In this document: positions 15,620 through 25,742 of the stretch, in pieces
Layout: each line of letters begins with the position of its first letter
How positions within the stretch are numbered: the stretch's first letter is position 1
Program-made: the position numbers and the translations under genes
From: Oceanobacillus luteolus
GTDB lineage: Bacteria > Bacillota > Bacilli > Bacillales > Amphibacillaceae
Assembly: GCF_023715655.1 (NCBI RefSeq)
Contig: NZ_JAMBON010000013.1
Span: 1-64,000 of the forward strand
Reading direction: 5' to 3'
Length of the DNA: 64,000 bases
The notes under the pieces: model-generated
Seen by the model: the letters and a program-made list of their open reading frames with translations, nothing else
What the model was told of the DNA's origin: nothing
Databases searched by the model: none

Positions 15620-16809
15620 CTATATTTCTGATAATTTTCGTCTTTCGTGAAAATATCTAACTTTTCAATTCGTTGAACGGCTTCTCTCAGGCGCTCTTCA
15701 TCCACAAGCAGGCCAATACGGACATAGCCCTCTCCAAATGAACCAAAGCCTTTTCCTGCAGCAACCGCTACATCTGCTTTTTCCAATAGAAAATCAGCAA
15801 ATTCCTCGCTCGTAAAGCCCTCAGGTACAGGAAGCCAAGCAAAGAAGGAGCCTTGCGGAGCTTCAACGTCCCATCCAATCCGTTTACATTCTGCAATCAA
15901 CGCATTTCTACGCCCTTCATAAAGCTGAACCAATTCCTCGACACAAGTTTGATCTTCGGTGAGAGCCACTGCTGCCGCATGCTGAATAGCTGGGAACATG
16001 CTGACAAATAAGTGATCCTGCAGTAGATTGATAGCTTCAATCATTTTAGCGTTGCCGACTGCAAATCCGATACGCCAGCCTGCCATATTATACGTCTTCG
16101 ATAAAGTATACAGTTCGATTCCTGTATCTTTTGCTCCGTCAGCCTCTAGGAAACTCACCGGCTTCTTCCCATCGAAACCAATTGCTCCATAAGCAAAGTC
16201 ATGGACAATTCCAATGCCATGTTCCTTGCCCAACTTCACTGTTTCTTCAAAAAATTCCCTTGATGCAGTGGCACCAGTCGGGTTGTTCGGGTAATTCAAA
16301 TAAAGGAGCTTTGCTTCTTCCAATTGTTCTGGACTAAGCTTATTATAATCTGGTAAAAAGCCATTTTCACGAACTAATGGCATGACATCAAAGCGAACGT
16401 CTGCGAGTCCCACACCAGATAAGTAATCCGGATAACCAGGATCAGGCAGCAACATCAACTCCCCTTCATTCATTAACGCAAGCGGCAATTCCACTAATCC
16501 GATTTTTGTACCAAACAAAATGGCCACTTCGGTCTCCGGGTCAATATCCACATTGTATTCGCGTTTATAAAAATCCGCCGCAGCTTGTTTAAGTTCAGCT
16601 GTTCCGCGGAATGGAGAGTATTTATGTGTTTGTGGATCTGCCGCAGATTGCTGTAAAGCCTTCACAATATGATCAGGTGTCGGCTGATCTGGGTTACCCT
16701 GCCCCAATTTGATGACATCTCTTCCTTCAGCTTCTGCTTTGTTCACCTTTTCTACAAGAGTTGCAAAGAATTGGGTAGGCAAACTTTTTAAACGATTTGA
16801 AAATTCCAT
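15616..16809 (-). CDS. mtnE: Methionine-salvage aminotransferase (MtnE-like)
   Basis: A 397-residue class I/II PLP aminotransferase. LGQGNPDQPTPDHIV (about residues 37-51), NYPNNPTGA (PLP region), HDFAYGAIGF and the lysine loop TLSKTYNMAGWRIGF (about 232-246) are present. The sequence closely follows what I recall of Bacillus MtnE, which transaminates 4-methylthio-2-oxobutanoate (KMTB) to methionine. It is 33 nt downstream of mtnU, as in the Bacillus mtnU-mtnE pair. No S-box precedes this pair, but one begins just after it for the met operon. Confidence 0.86.
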   Translation of the reverse strand: MEFSNRLKSLPTQFFATLVEKVNKAEAEGRDVIKLGQGNPDQPTPDHIVKALQQSAADPQTHKYSPFRGTAELKQAAADFYKREYNVDIDPETEVAILFGTKIGLVELPLALMNEGELMLLPDPGYPDYLSGVGLADVRFDVMPLVRENGFLPDYNKLSPEQLEEAKLLYLNYPNNPTGATASREFFEETVKLGKEHGIGIVHDFAYGAIGFDGKKPVSFLEADGAKDTGIELYTLSKTYNMAGWRIGFAVGNAKMIEAINLLQDHLFVSMFPAIQHAAAVALTEDQTCVEELVQLYEGRRNALIAECKRIGWDVEAPQGSFFAWLPVPEGFTSEEFADFLLEKADVAVAAGKGFGSFGEGYVRIGLLVDEERLREAVQRIEKLDIFTKDENYQKYS

Positions 16810-16842
16810 AGTAACAACCTTCTTTTCTTTTTCTGTTTTCTA

Positions 16843-17628
16843 TTAGTATAATTCTGGAACACGACTAGCAAAAACTGGGACATTCTCTCTTACTTCTAGT
16901 ACTCTATCTGGATTGAGACTTCCCCTTATGGTTTCTTCTTTATTTTCAGAACCTTTCGCGAGGACCTCTCCCCACGGATCAACGATTAACGAAGCTCCTG
17001 TATATTCAACACCATCCAACGTACCAACATTATTCGATGATACAACATACATCTGGTTTTCAATCGCCCGAGCAATTTGCAGACTAACCCAGTGATTTGT
17101 TCGAGGCTTTGGCCACTCCGCAACAACAAATAAAACCTGTGCCCCATCGAGTGCCAGCTTCCTAGCCAACTCAGGAAAACGGAGGTCATAACAGATGATG
17201 ACACCCATGCGGACCCCATCCAATTCAAATGTTTCCACCTTTTCTTCCCCGCCCGTTAGATATGCTGGTTCATTCAGCATCGGGACAAGATGGATCTTAT
17301 TATATTTATAAACAAGTTCACCTTTTCGGTTAAAAATAAGACTCGTATTATAGATATTGCCATTTACTTTATTGGCAATTGAACCGCCAACAATATTAAT
17401 TTGATGTTTTTTGGCCAAATCACTCAGGAAAGATTGAGTTGGTTCTGATAATTCATCTGCGGTTGCATCAAGCTGTTCAAGTACATACGAGGTGGTCCAC
17501 ATTTCTGGTAAAACAATTATGTCGGGTGCATCCTCTTGCATCTGTGTTTCAACCCAGCGACTAACTTTCTTACGGTTTTTCTCTGGAGAACCTGGAACGA
17601 GTTCCATTTGGTAGACTGCGATTTTCAT
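16843..17628 (-). CDS. mtnU: Carbon-nitrogen hydrolase (MtnU/omega-amidase-like)
   Basis: A 261-residue nitrilase-superfamily enzyme with the Glu-Lys-Cys triad in LPEMW (about residue 42), YNKIHLVP (about 110) and ICYDLRFPE (about 145). Length and neighbourhood match MtnU, thought to act as an omega-amidase that hydrolyses 2-oxoglutaramate formed by glutamine transaminases such as MtnE, pulling methionine synthesis forward. The start at 17628 has AGGAGCTGACC upstream. Confidence 0.84.
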   Translation of the reverse strand: MKIAVYQMELVPGSPEKNRKKVSRWVETQMQEDAPDIIVLPEMWTTSYVLEQLDATADELSEPTQSFLSDLAKKHQINIVGGSIANKVNGNIYNTSLIFNRKGELVYKYNKIHLVPMLNEPAYLTGGEEKVETFELDGVRMGVIICYDLRFPELARKLALDGAQVLFVVAEWPKPRTNHWVSLQIARAIENQMYVVSSNNVGTLDGVEYTGASLIVDPWGEVLAKGSENKEETIRGSLNPDRVLEVRENVPVFASRVPELY

Positions 17629-17900
17629 ATTGGTCAGCTCCTTTTGTTATGTATGATTATTATGTTGTATTTTGAAATTTATTAAGGTTGAGCCTATTAA
17701 ATTAAAATAATAACATAATTTTTGATAATTTACTGTATTGTAATCAAAATACCATTCATTAGATATATTTAAGTAGTCAAGTTAACGTTGTTTTTTGTTT
17801 AAGTTTAGGGATGGTTTGCTGAATAATATTGGAATTTCAAATACGATGAGAAAGCCAGAAATTAATTATTCAAAAACTGCGTATCAAAAGTAATAATTTT
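17629..17900. other. Intergenic region upstream of mtnU
   Basis: About 270 bp of very AT-rich DNA. An extended -10-like TGTTATTAT on the minus strand (about 17712-17704) could drive mtnU. I see no S-box, T-box or ORF. Confidence 0.4.
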
Positions 17901-17947
17901 AAAAAAAGCCATGTGTGAAAGAAAAGCTCACCACACATGACTTTTTT
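17901..17947 (-). terminator. Terminator after the Opp-type binding protein
   Basis: CATGTGTG (17910-17917) pairs with CACACATG (17932-17939), flanked by A7 and T7, so it can act in both directions. It ends the minus-strand opp operon. Confidence 0.85.
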
Positions 17948-17981
17948 TATTATCTATCATCATCCATTTCTCATAATCTAC

Positions 17982-19811
17982 CTAGTTACCATCATACTCA
18001 CTCAAAAGCTCTTTCACTTTCTCACTATCTGCTTCCAATGATAGCCCTGTATCAACTAATGGTGTTACTGTTGATACTGCATTCATTTTATTCCCTTGAT
18101 AGAAACTGATGATTTCTTCTTGGTTAACAGAATAAAGTACGGCTTGACGTAATGGCACGCTAGAAGAAACCTCTCGATTATCCATATTAAATGCTAGATA
18201 GGAGACTCCGTTACTTTCATTTTGTTGCAATGTAAGTTTGTCGTCCTCTTCCACGATATCATATTTCGTTTCAGGAACTCCGTTTAAAATATGGATTTCT
18301 CCGTTTCGTAAAGCTGAAAGTGCACTATCCGGATCTTGGATAAACTTCACGATGACTTCGGAGATCTTCGGTTCTTTTTCTGTACCAGGCATGTAAGCTG
18401 GGTTTTTCACAAAATGTGCTTCATAATCGTTTTTATGCGTCATGATGTAAGGACCGCTTGCGTATAGCGTATTATCATAGCTGTTACCCTCGGTTACCGT
18501 GCGTTGGTCACCATAGGCAATATCCGTATTCACATCGTAATCTTCTACATCATACGTATTGATGCTTTCCACTTGGTCTTTAGAAACGATTCCTGCTGAT
18601 TGATGCGCTAAATAATTTAGCACTTGTGGGAATGGATTTTCTGTAGTTACTTTAACAACTTGGTAAACTCCAGATTCATTATCTACTTGCGTCTTATCTG
18701 TTACCAATTCAGTAATTTCGTTATCAATACCTTCTTCAAGCTTTTCACGTACTGTTCCACCGTCTGTAGCTGCTGTGTCCAATTCACTTAAATCACTGAC
18801 AATCGAGATTTCCTTCATACTTTCATGCAAGCTGTATGTGCGGTGATCTGGTACTGAATCTTTATCTTTAGCACGTTCTAATGAAAATACTACATCCTCC
18901 GCACCAACACGTTCGCCAGTATCAACTGCTTCCATGTCTTCTACCGCCGCAAAATTAATATCATCACGCAATAAGAAATAATAATCTTCGTTACCTTCTG
19001 CAATCGCATGGTTTAAAGATAAGGAACCGTCAGAAACTACTTGGTCATCATCCGTCAGATTCACTAAACGAACATACATATTCGTGTTTAACGTATTGAT
19101 GGAACCATCATTTCCTTTAATTGGATCAAGTGAAGTCAACGCGCCAATCGCTTGTTGAAGAATTAAAGGTTCTGAATCACGTTTTGATTCATCAACAAAG
19201 TCATAATCCTCCCAGACTGCTGCTCTTGATTTCGGTAGACGTACAGTTGATTCATCAATGACTTCATGATTCACGGCCTGCGCTTTATAAGAAACATAAA
19301 GCGGCACGATATACGCTTGATCAAAAACGACATGTTGTTCTAATTCTTTATAAGTCTCTGTGTACTCATCTTGTAATTGTGTGCTGGCTTTATTGACTAA
19401 TTCGTCTGCTTTTTCATCCGCAAACAAGCTGTTATCACCATCAGATGTAAACAAGGAACGAACGGCATAGTCAGGGTTACCTGTTACTGTCGTCCAGCTG
19501 TTTAAAGCTAAATCATAGTTGCCCGCTTCTTTTTGGGATGTAAAGCTACCATAATCCGGTTGGATATTCAGTTCTACGTTAAAACCATTTTTAGTGAGTT
19601 GGTCACGTAGAATATTCAAATCATCTTCGCTAGTACTCATCCCTAAAATTTCAATTGTAGGAGCAGATGCTGTACCTGTTCCTTTGTCTTCTGCTGTCTC
19701 ACTAGTTGAATCTGTAGAGGAATCGTCCTCTTTCACATCAGATTCTGTATTTAAACAGCCGGCTAATACTAAAGCAATGAACGCCATTAATAAAACTATT
19801 CGTTTTTTCAA
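17982..19811 (-). CDS. Family 5 (Opp/Dpp-type) substrate-binding lipoprotein with permuted domain order
   Basis: A roughly 609-residue lipoprotein beginning at a TTG (19811) with GGGGGT upstream; the lipobox is VLAGC (Cys about residue 19), followed by a Ser/Thr/Asp-rich linker. Residues about 50-190 resemble the normal C-terminal segment of SBP_bac_5 proteins (QLTKNGFNVELN, GNYDLALNSW, YIVPLYVSYKAQAVNHEVI). Residues about 215-600 then follow the normal N-terminal order: LTSLDPIKG, LRDDINF, VGAEDVVFSLERAKD, YASGPYIM, ALRNGEIHIL, LAFNMDN, PLRQAVLYSVNQEEI. The protein ends at VKELLSEYDGN, exactly where canonical proteins continue into the segment found here at the front. Both segments also exceed chance similarity, so a fusion artefact is unlikely. 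It ends the opp operon and would supply peptides or another solute to the permeases. Confidence 0.8.
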   Translation of the reverse strand: MKKRIVLLMAFIALVLAGCLNTESDVKEDDSSTDSTSETAEDKGTGTASAPTIEILGMSTSEDDLNILRDQLTKNGFNVELNIQPDYGSFTSQKEAGNYDLALNSWTTVTGNPDYAVRSLFTSDGDNSLFADEKADELVNKASTQLQDEYTETYKELEQHVVFDQAYIVPLYVSYKAQAVNHEVIDESTVRLPKSRAAVWEDYDFVDESKRDSEPLILQQAIGALTSLDPIKGNDGSINTLNTNMYVRLVNLTDDDQVVSDGSLSLNHAIAEGNEDYYFLLRDDINFAAVEDMEAVDTGERVGAEDVVFSLERAKDKDSVPDHRTYSLHESMKEISIVSDLSELDTAATDGGTVREKLEEGIDNEITELVTDKTQVDNESGVYQVVKVTTENPFPQVLNYLAHQSAGIVSKDQVESINTYDVEDYDVNTDIAYGDQRTVTEGNSYDNTLYASGPYIMTHKNDYEAHFVKNPAYMPGTEKEPKISEVIVKFIQDPDSALSALRNGEIHILNGVPETKYDIVEEDDKLTLQQNESNGVSYLAFNMDNREVSSSVPLRQAVLYSVNQEEIISFYQGNKMNAVSTVTPLVDTGLSLEADSEKVKELLSEYDGN

Positions 19812-19866
19812 CTCTGTATACCCCCATTTTATTAACATAGTCTTAGACTAATGTTTATTCTCTTCA

Positions 19867-21357
19867 TCAATCCATTTTTGGATCGAGCGAGTCTCTTAAA
19901 CCATCCCCAAAGAAGTTAAAAGAAAGCACCAATAATATAATCGCTATACCTGGGAAGATCGCCAAATATGGATGAGTTTCAAGGTACTCGCTTCCAACTC
20001 TCAGGACATTCCCCCATTCAGGTACATGCGGTTCCACACCTAACCCCAGGAAACTTAAACTGCTCGTTGCAATAATTGCACCACCGATCGTAAAGGTAGC
20101 TTTGACGATCATCGGTGCCAGGGAATTAGGGACCACATGCTGAAAGAGAATTTTCCACTCTGATTCCCCAAGTGCTTTTGCCGCTTCGACATACTCCAAA
20201 TTGGAGACCATCATCACATTGGCACGCATCGTACGTGCATAGGTTGGTATCGAACCGACACTTAATGCAATGATCAAATTTGTTGTGCTGGAACCAAACG
20301 CTGCGATAATCGCAATCGCGAGTAATATACCAGGAATTGCGTAAAGAACATCAAGAATACGCATGATGACATTGTCCAGCGACTTACTAAAGTAGCCGGC
20401 TACCGCACCCAATCCTCCACCTATGACGAATGGGATGATAGTGGTTACTACACCGACAATGAGTGAAATGCGTGCCCCGTAAATAATCCGGGAAAACACA
20501 TCACGTCCAAAGTTATCTGTACCAAAAGGATGCATTAAACTAGGCTCCAAAAGCATCGCTTCATAGTTATTTTCAGAAGCAAAGGAATAGACGAACGTAC
20601 CGATGCTGGCAACGGAAATAGCGAATGTAAAAATAACAAACAAGAGACCGAGCATGGCTGTAAAGTTTCTTGTAATCTTATTCCAAAGTTTATTCCATTT
20701 ATCTACAGCTGATGCATCTCGATTCGTGGACTTGACCAACAAACTATATCCTAAGATGAAGCCAAATAGGTTACCAGTGACACCCCTTAGAAATAATGCA
20801 ATACCAAGCCATTTCAGCTTATTATTCTTTTGATGCACTACATCGTTTCGATTAAAATACAGCACCAGAACGATATCCATAATCAGGAATAAGGTCAGGA
20901 CCGTCATGGTCATCATGAACTTATCCGATACATAAGGTTTAAATACATTGAATAAAGACACACCGACAATTAGAAACTGTGCAATCAACATGAAATAGCT
21001 AAGCGTATATTCAATCGAAGGCTTACGTCGTAACATGCGAAAAGCAAAAGCAGTCGAAAAGACATTTCCAACTAGTATACTTGGCAATTGGATTGCACCA
21101 AGGATCCTGGACCGCTTTTGAATCGTTCCTTCTGTCAGTAAATCCCTTTTTATACAATAAGTAATAATACCTTGCAAGACAGATATTAAAAGATAAGCGA
21201 GACTAAAAATGCCCCAACCCATACTCCAAGTATCCTCTGAAAAATCATAAACATTGAATAAGAAAATAACCATTAATGCAATTGAAATAACAAAGGTGAA
21301 TTGAGCCTGCTTATACTCCTCAGACTGTTTTAATGCAAATACTTGTTGTGTCGACAC
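19867..21357 (-). CDS. OppC/DppC-type ABC permease with a long N-terminal membrane extension
   Basis: About 496 residues, against about 300 for ordinary OppC. Residues about 1-215 contain some five or six hydrophobic segments of unknown function. The canonical permease begins around NFTAMLGLLFVIF and carries HPFGTDNFGRDVFSRIIYGAR and the EAA loop EAAKALGESEWKILFQHVVP. The GTG at 21357 is preferred because TTGAGGTG lies 6 nt upstream; the open frame extends to a GTG at 21366 inside that site. It lies between the OppB-like gene (14 nt) and the permuted binding protein (55 nt). Confidence 0.85.
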   Translation of the reverse strand: MSTQQVFALKQSEEYKQAQFTFVISIALMVIFLFNVYDFSEDTWSMGWGIFSLAYLLISVLQGIITYCIKRDLLTEGTIQKRSRILGAIQLPSILVGNVFSTAFAFRMLRRKPSIEYTLSYFMLIAQFLIVGVSLFNVFKPYVSDKFMMTMTVLTLFLIMDIVLVLYFNRNDVVHQKNNKLKWLGIALFLRGVTGNLFGFILGYSLLVKSTNRDASAVDKWNKLWNKITRNFTAMLGLLFVIFTFAISVASIGTFVYSFASENNYEAMLLEPSLMHPFGTDNFGRDVFSRIIYGARISLIVGVVTTIIPFVIGGGLGAVAGYFSKSLDNVIMRILDVLYAIPGILLAIAIIAAFGSSTTNLIIALSVGSIPTYARTMRANVMMVSNLEYVEAAKALGESEWKILFQHVVPNSLAPMIVKATFTIGGAIIATSSLSFLGLGVEPHVPEWGNVLRVGSEYLETHPYLAIFPGIAIILLVLSFNFFGDGLRDSLDPKMD

Positions 21358-21371
21358 GTGATTCACCTCAA

Positions 21372-22802
21372 TTATACGTTTTTCATTTGTGAACGAATCC
21401 TCGGATTTAGTAAAGCATATAAAATATCAACAAGTAAGTTCACCAGGGAGATAACGATGGCAATATAGACAACCCCTCCTAATACAGCAGGGATATCTGG
21501 GATAAATTGTTTATCGACGATATAACTCCCTATTCCACTAATATTAAACACTTTCTCCGTCACCGCGGCACCGCCAAGCATTCCGCCAAATTGGAGACCA
21601 ACCAACGTAATAATGGGAATCATTGCGTTTCGTAACGCATGATTAACAAATATTGGCCCAGGCTTTAACCCTTTAGCTTTAGCTGTGATGATGTAATCTT
21701 CATTGATGACTTCGAGAATCGAAGAGCGTGTCATCCGGGCGATCGATGCTGTTAGTCCAGTCCCGAGGACAATGACGGGCATGATGATCGATAGCCAGTT
21801 ACTTGGCGAATAGGTTGCTGGCAGTATCCCCCAATTGATGGAGAAGTTTAAAATAAAGATAAGCCCTTGCCAAAAGTTCGGAATCGACAAGCCGATTAAA
21901 GCAATGAACATGAGCGTATAATCCCAAAACGTATTCATTCTTGCTGCAGAAATCATCCCAATCGGTATAGCAATCACAATTGCCATCAACAGTGACCAAA
22001 GAGCGATGATCAATGTAATTGGGAATCTATTCGCAATGCTTGTCATGACATCTTCATTTCCTGTATACGAATATCCTAAATCAAATGATAGGATGCCTTT
22101 TACTGCATGCCATAACTGGACATGATATGGTTGATCCAAACCGTATTGGCGGTTGAACTCCTCACGTTGTTCCATTGTTGCTGCTTCCCCGAGGATATTT
22201 GCCGCCGGGTCCGTCGGTGAGAAATATAACATCGTGAATACAAAGATCGTCACAGAAACAATTACAAAAATGGTCATTACGATTCGTTCTGCTATGTATC
22301 GAATAAAAGGATTGGAATAAATAAGCAAGTAGAGATACATGAATATTCCCGGAATAAAACTCAAAACCAGGAATAACTTGTTTTGTAAGCAATCTTGAAA
22401 GAAACGGTGATAATTCATTTCTTCCATATTTTGATTAGCCAATTCAGCCTTTGCTAATTTCAATACCTGCTCATCACTGAGTTGCGTCGCCAACTGCTCC
22501 ATTTCATCTTCAAGAATTGGTTCGTTGAAATATTCCTTTTTACTGCGGTATTGCTTTCTATACCGTTCCAAAAGTTCCTCATATTTTGGAGAGTGTCGCA
22601 TCATTTCGATTTGTTTATGAAGTTGCTTTTGGTACGTTGTATGCCGGAAATTAATTTTATAATAAATCCAACTGACGATATGCACAGGTAATCCTAAGAT
22701 AACCAACCAAATCGTTTGCATAGAACTTTCACTTATATGACGATAGCTTTTCTCCAGCTTTCCTCCAGTTGAGACCATCGATTTCGTTGTCTGGGATGGC
22801 AA
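21372..22802 (-). CDS. OppB/DppB-type ABC permease with an N-terminal extension
   Basis: A 476-residue permease starting at TTG (22802) behind GGAGGTGAG. Roughly the first 165 residues are extra: a membrane segment (about 30-48), a charged, predicted helical cytoplasmic stretch with repeated Lys/Glu/Gln, and another membrane segment. The standard OppB core follows (PFIRYIAERIVMTIFVIVSV, FFSPTDPA-like FSPTDPAANILG, then GLDQPYHVQLWHAVKG). The EAA loop is YIITAKAKGLKPGPIFVNHAL. It is the first gene of the minus-strand unit and is divergent from the OppDF ATPase gene. Confidence 0.86.
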   Translation of the reverse strand: MPSQTTKSMVSTGGKLEKSYRHISESSMQTIWLVILGLPVHIVSWIYYKINFRHTTYQKQLHKQIEMMRHSPKYEELLERYRKQYRSKKEYFNEPILEDEMEQLATQLSDEQVLKLAKAELANQNMEEMNYHRFFQDCLQNKLFLVLSFIPGIFMYLYLLIYSNPFIRYIAERIVMTIFVIVSVTIFVFTMLYFSPTDPAANILGEAATMEQREEFNRQYGLDQPYHVQLWHAVKGILSFDLGYSYTGNEDVMTSIANRFPITLIIALWSLLMAIVIAIPIGMISAARMNTFWDYTLMFIALIGLSIPNFWQGLIFILNFSINWGILPATYSPSNWLSIIMPVIVLGTGLTASIARMTRSSILEVINEDYIITAKAKGLKPGPIFVNHALRNAMIPIITLVGLQFGGMLGGAAVTEKVFNISGIGSYIVDKQFIPDIPAVLGGVVYIAIVISLVNLLVDILYALLNPRIRSQMKNV

Positions 22803-22931
22803 AATCTCACCTCCACTCCTTAAGTTGATTAATCCTATGAATTTAGTATACTATGTAATAAAACAGTATAGAATCTATTGAGACGGAAGTCAATGAGAAG
22901 AAATTAGCATAATAGAAAAAGAGGATTTACA

Positions 22932-24659
22932 ATGGAGAATCTTTTACAAGTAGATAATTTACACGTTTCCTTTATCTCAAATCAGGAAGTATTTGAAGCT
23001 GTAAAGGGAGTCAGCTTTGACATAAAAAAAGGCGAAACACTTGGGATTGTTGGCGAGTCCGGTTCAGGTAAAAGTGTAACCGCACGGTCGATTATGCGGT
23101 TACTACCATCTCCCCCTGCAATGATGACAGACGGGAGCATAGAATTTTCAGGAAAAATGATTTCCACTTTTAACGATAAACAAATGGAAGCCATTCGCGG
23201 GAAAGAGATTAGTATGATCTTCCAAGATCCGATGACTTCCCTGAATCCTACAATCAAAGTCGGGAAGCAAATCGACGAAATGTTGATGAAGCATCAGCAA
23301 CTCAGTGCTCAAGCAGCGAAAGAGAGAACGATTGAGATGTTGAAACTCGTCGGGATCAACAATGCAGCGGAACGATATAATCAATATCCGCATGAGTTCT
23401 CTGGAGGAATGAGGCAACGCGCCATGATTGCAATGGCCGTAGCTTGCCAACCTAAACTGCTCATCGCGGATGAACCGACAACCGCGCTGGATGTAACCAT
23501 CCAAGCACAAATCCTCCGATTGATGAAAAAAATGCAAAAGCAATTCGGGACATCCATTATTTTAATTACGCATGACTTAGGTGTTGTCGCAGGCATGTGT
23601 GACCGCGTAATTGTAATGAAAGAAGGGGAAATCGTCGAGAGGAATACAACCGAAAAAATATTCTCTTCGCCGCAGCATCCATATACGCAAAAGTTATTGA
23701 ATGCCTTGCCACGACTACATGAAAAGAAACAGCCAAAAAACGAATCCCAACTGCCTGAAGATATCCATCCGGATCAAGCCCTTGTGGAAGTGAGAGATTT
23801 AAAGAAAGAATTCCCTCTCAGGAACGGACAGACATTAAAGGCAGTCAACTCGATAAGCTTTTCCATTCAACCGGGTGAAACGTTAGGACTTGTTGGTGAA
23901 TCCGGATCTGGAAAATCAACGACAGGGAGATTGTTGTTACAACTGCAGAAGGAAACAGATGGAGAAATATTATATAAAGGAATGGCGATCAATCGACTAA
24001 AGAAAAAGGAAATAAAACAGATCCGTAAAGAAATCCAGATTATCTTCCAAGACCCCTACGCTTCACTTAATCCCAGAATGAAGGTAATGGATATTATCGG
24101 GCATTCATTAGATGTACATAAACTGTATAAAACAAAAGCTGAACGAAAAGCAAGAGTGGAAGAATTATTGGAGTTAGTTGGATTAGATAAAGCCCATGCG
24201 ATGCGCTATCCGCATGAATTTTCCGGTGGACAGAGGCAACGAATCGGTATTGCTAGAGCGTTGGCTGTCAATCCTAAATTTATTGTTTGTGATGAACCAC
24301 TATCTGCCCTTGATGTTTCCATCCAAGCACAGGTTGTAGAGCTACTAAAGGACTTACAAGAGAAACTTGGTCTGACTTATTTATTTATCGCTCATGACTT
24401 ATCCATGGTCAAACATATCAGTGATCGAATCGCGGTAATGAATGCCGGGAAGCTTGTTGAACTTGCTGAGAGTGAGGAACTTTACAGCAATCCGATTCAT
24501 CCTTATACGAAATCGTTATTATCAGCAGTTCCAATACCTGATCCGGCCATTGAATCGAAGAAATTAAAACAAGAAGCAGTAAAAGTACCAAAGTATGATG
24601 TAAACCACGGTGAATTTAAAGAGGTAAAACCAGGACATTGGGTGTTGGTTGAGGAATAA
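22932..24659 (+). CDS. Fused OppD-OppF-type ABC ATPase
   Basis: A 575-residue chain with two complete ATPase halves. The first half has Walker [11 protein letters not shown] (about residue 40), signature [14 protein letters not shown] and Walker [12 protein letters not shown]. The second has [12 protein letters not shown] (about 318), [15 protein letters not shown] and [11 protein letters not shown]. Each half ends in the oligopeptide-type tail containing HPYT(Q/K). It is transcribed away from the two permeases and the binding protein, with 129 bp between them, and probably energises that transporter. AGAGGA lies 7 nt upstream of the ATG. Confidence 0.92.
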   Translation: MENLLQVDNLHVSFISNQEVFEAVKGVSFDIKKGETLGIVGESGSGKSVTARSIMRLLPSPPAMMTDGSIEFSGKMISTFNDKQMEAIRGKEISMIFQDPMTSLNPTIKVGKQIDEMLMKHQQLSAQAAKERTIEMLKLVGINNAAERYNQYPHEFSGGMRQRAMIAMAVACQPKLLIADEPTTALDVTIQAQILRLMKKMQKQFGTSIILITHDLGVVAGMCDRVIVMKEGEIVERNTTEKIFSSPQHPYTQKLLNALPRLHEKKQPKNESQLPEDIHPDQALVEVRDLKKEFPLRNGQTLKAVNSISFSIQPGETLGLVGESGSGKSTTGRLLLQLQKETDGEILYKGMAINRLKKKEIKQIRKEIQIIFQDPYASLNPRMKVMDIIGHSLDVHKLYKTKAERKARVEELLELVGLDKAHAMRYPHEFSGGQRQRIGIARALAVNPKFIVCDEPLSALDVSIQAQVVELLKDLQEKLGLTYLFIAHDLSMVKHISDRIAVMNAGKLVELAESEELYSNPIHPYTKSLLSAVPIPDPAIESKKLKQEAVKVPKYDVNHGEFKEVKPGHWVLVEE

Positions 24660-24671
24660 TTAAAAGCATAC

Positions 24672-24710
24672 AGACTTCATTAAGCACTGGACTTAATGAA
24701 GTCTTTTTTA
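24672..24710 (+). terminator. Terminator after the fused OppDF ATPase
   Basis: AGACTTCATTAAG (24672-24684) is perfectly complementary to CTTAATGAAGTCT (24692-24704), followed by six Ts. Confidence 0.92.
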
Positions 24711-24784
24711 TGAGTATGTTCAATACTGTTAATCAAAAAAGTGAAGTGCAGCTACGTAACCCCTTCCTATTATGACAAACCTTA

Positions 24785-25549
24785 CTAATCCCCTTTCACA
24801 TACACACTAAAGATCTCTTCTACCGCCTCATTATAACTTTTCCTTATGCCTTTTTTAGCTATTTCAACTTTGGATACTTTTTTAAACGGGATGGAAACAG
24901 TGAAAGTTTCTTGGAAAGGAGATTTCTCACTGCCAATTGTATGTTTATCTATCCATTCCAAATGAAGTCTTTTGCCAAATTGCTCCTCCACATGTTTTGG
25001 AAACGGAATCCCCTTTTTAAAAAAGTAATGAAAGTCCTCCTGCCCTGCCCCGGGTTCGTTTAAGCAAAGAAATAATGAAAGGTTATCAGCGAATTGGAGC
25101 AGTTCAAAGTGGGAAGCTACTAGTTCATGATCCACTCTAAATTCTTCTTGAATTGATTTTTGCCTATTTTCTTCATTTATAACAAACCGGGTGGCTTCTG
25201 GAGAGGGATCATGCGCAAGGAAGTTTGCATAATGCTTGCTGCATAACAACCCTGCATAAAGATCTTCTTTTGCTACCTCATCAATTCCATGCTTATATAG
25301 AATGGTTTTTATATGGTCGGGATAATCAATAAAACTATAAGGTATTTGTTTTTCATCATTCCATAGAGGTTCAGCATCAAAGTTTCTCCAACCGAAATCA
25401 TGCATCTTAATCGCATAAAGCACCGAACGTTGCCAATCGTCATCCGGAAGAAATTCCTTCCTCAACTTCATCGTCATTTGTTCTGAAATAATGGCGTGAT
25501 CATGCTGGCGTATCATTAAAAAGTTATCATCCTGTTCTCGGATAATCAT
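24785..25549 (-). CDS. DUF3891-like protein of unknown function
   Basis: A 254-residue soluble protein with a His/Asp-rich N-terminal half: MIRQHDHAIISEQ, KMHDFGWRNFD and CSKHYANFL are the most striking blocks, suggesting a metal-dependent HD-like helical fold. The pattern fits my memory of the DUF3891 family, for which I know no assigned activity. AGAGGAGGG lies 5 nt upstream of the ATG. It is a single-gene unit between the opp ATPase and the truncated BCCT gene. Confidence 0.65.
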   Translation of the reverse strand: MIIREQDDNFLMIRQHDHAIISEQMTMKLRKEFLPDDDWQRSVLYAIKMHDFGWRNFDAEPLWNDEKQIPYSFIDYPDHIKTILYKHGIDEVAKEDLYAGLLCSKHYANFLAHDPSPEATRFVINEENRQKSIQEEFRVDHELVASHFELLQFADNLSLFLCLNEPGAGQEDFHYFFKKGIPFPKHVEEQFGKRLHLEWIDKHTIGSEKSPFQETFTVSIPFKKVSKVEIAKKGIRKSYNEAVEEIFSVYVKGD

Positions 25550-25641
25550 GGAATCCCTCCTCTATTCTTTATCCTTTATCTAATACCAATCATACCCCAA
25601 AAGCGAAGAAATACATCGCTTAACAAGGGAGAAGTAACTAA

Positions 25642-25692
25642 TAAAAAAATTCTAAGCAATTGCATAGAATCTCTACAACAATTACTTAGAAT
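25642..25692 (-). terminator. Terminator after the truncated BCCT gene
   Basis: ATTCTAAGCAATTG (25649-25662) pairs with CAATTACTTAGAAT (25679-25692) with one mismatch. On the minus strand a run of seven Ts follows. Confidence 0.75.
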
Positions 25693-25742
25693 TAAATTAC
25701 GAAGTCCTTAATAAGGGGATATATTGTCTAGCCACACAACAC

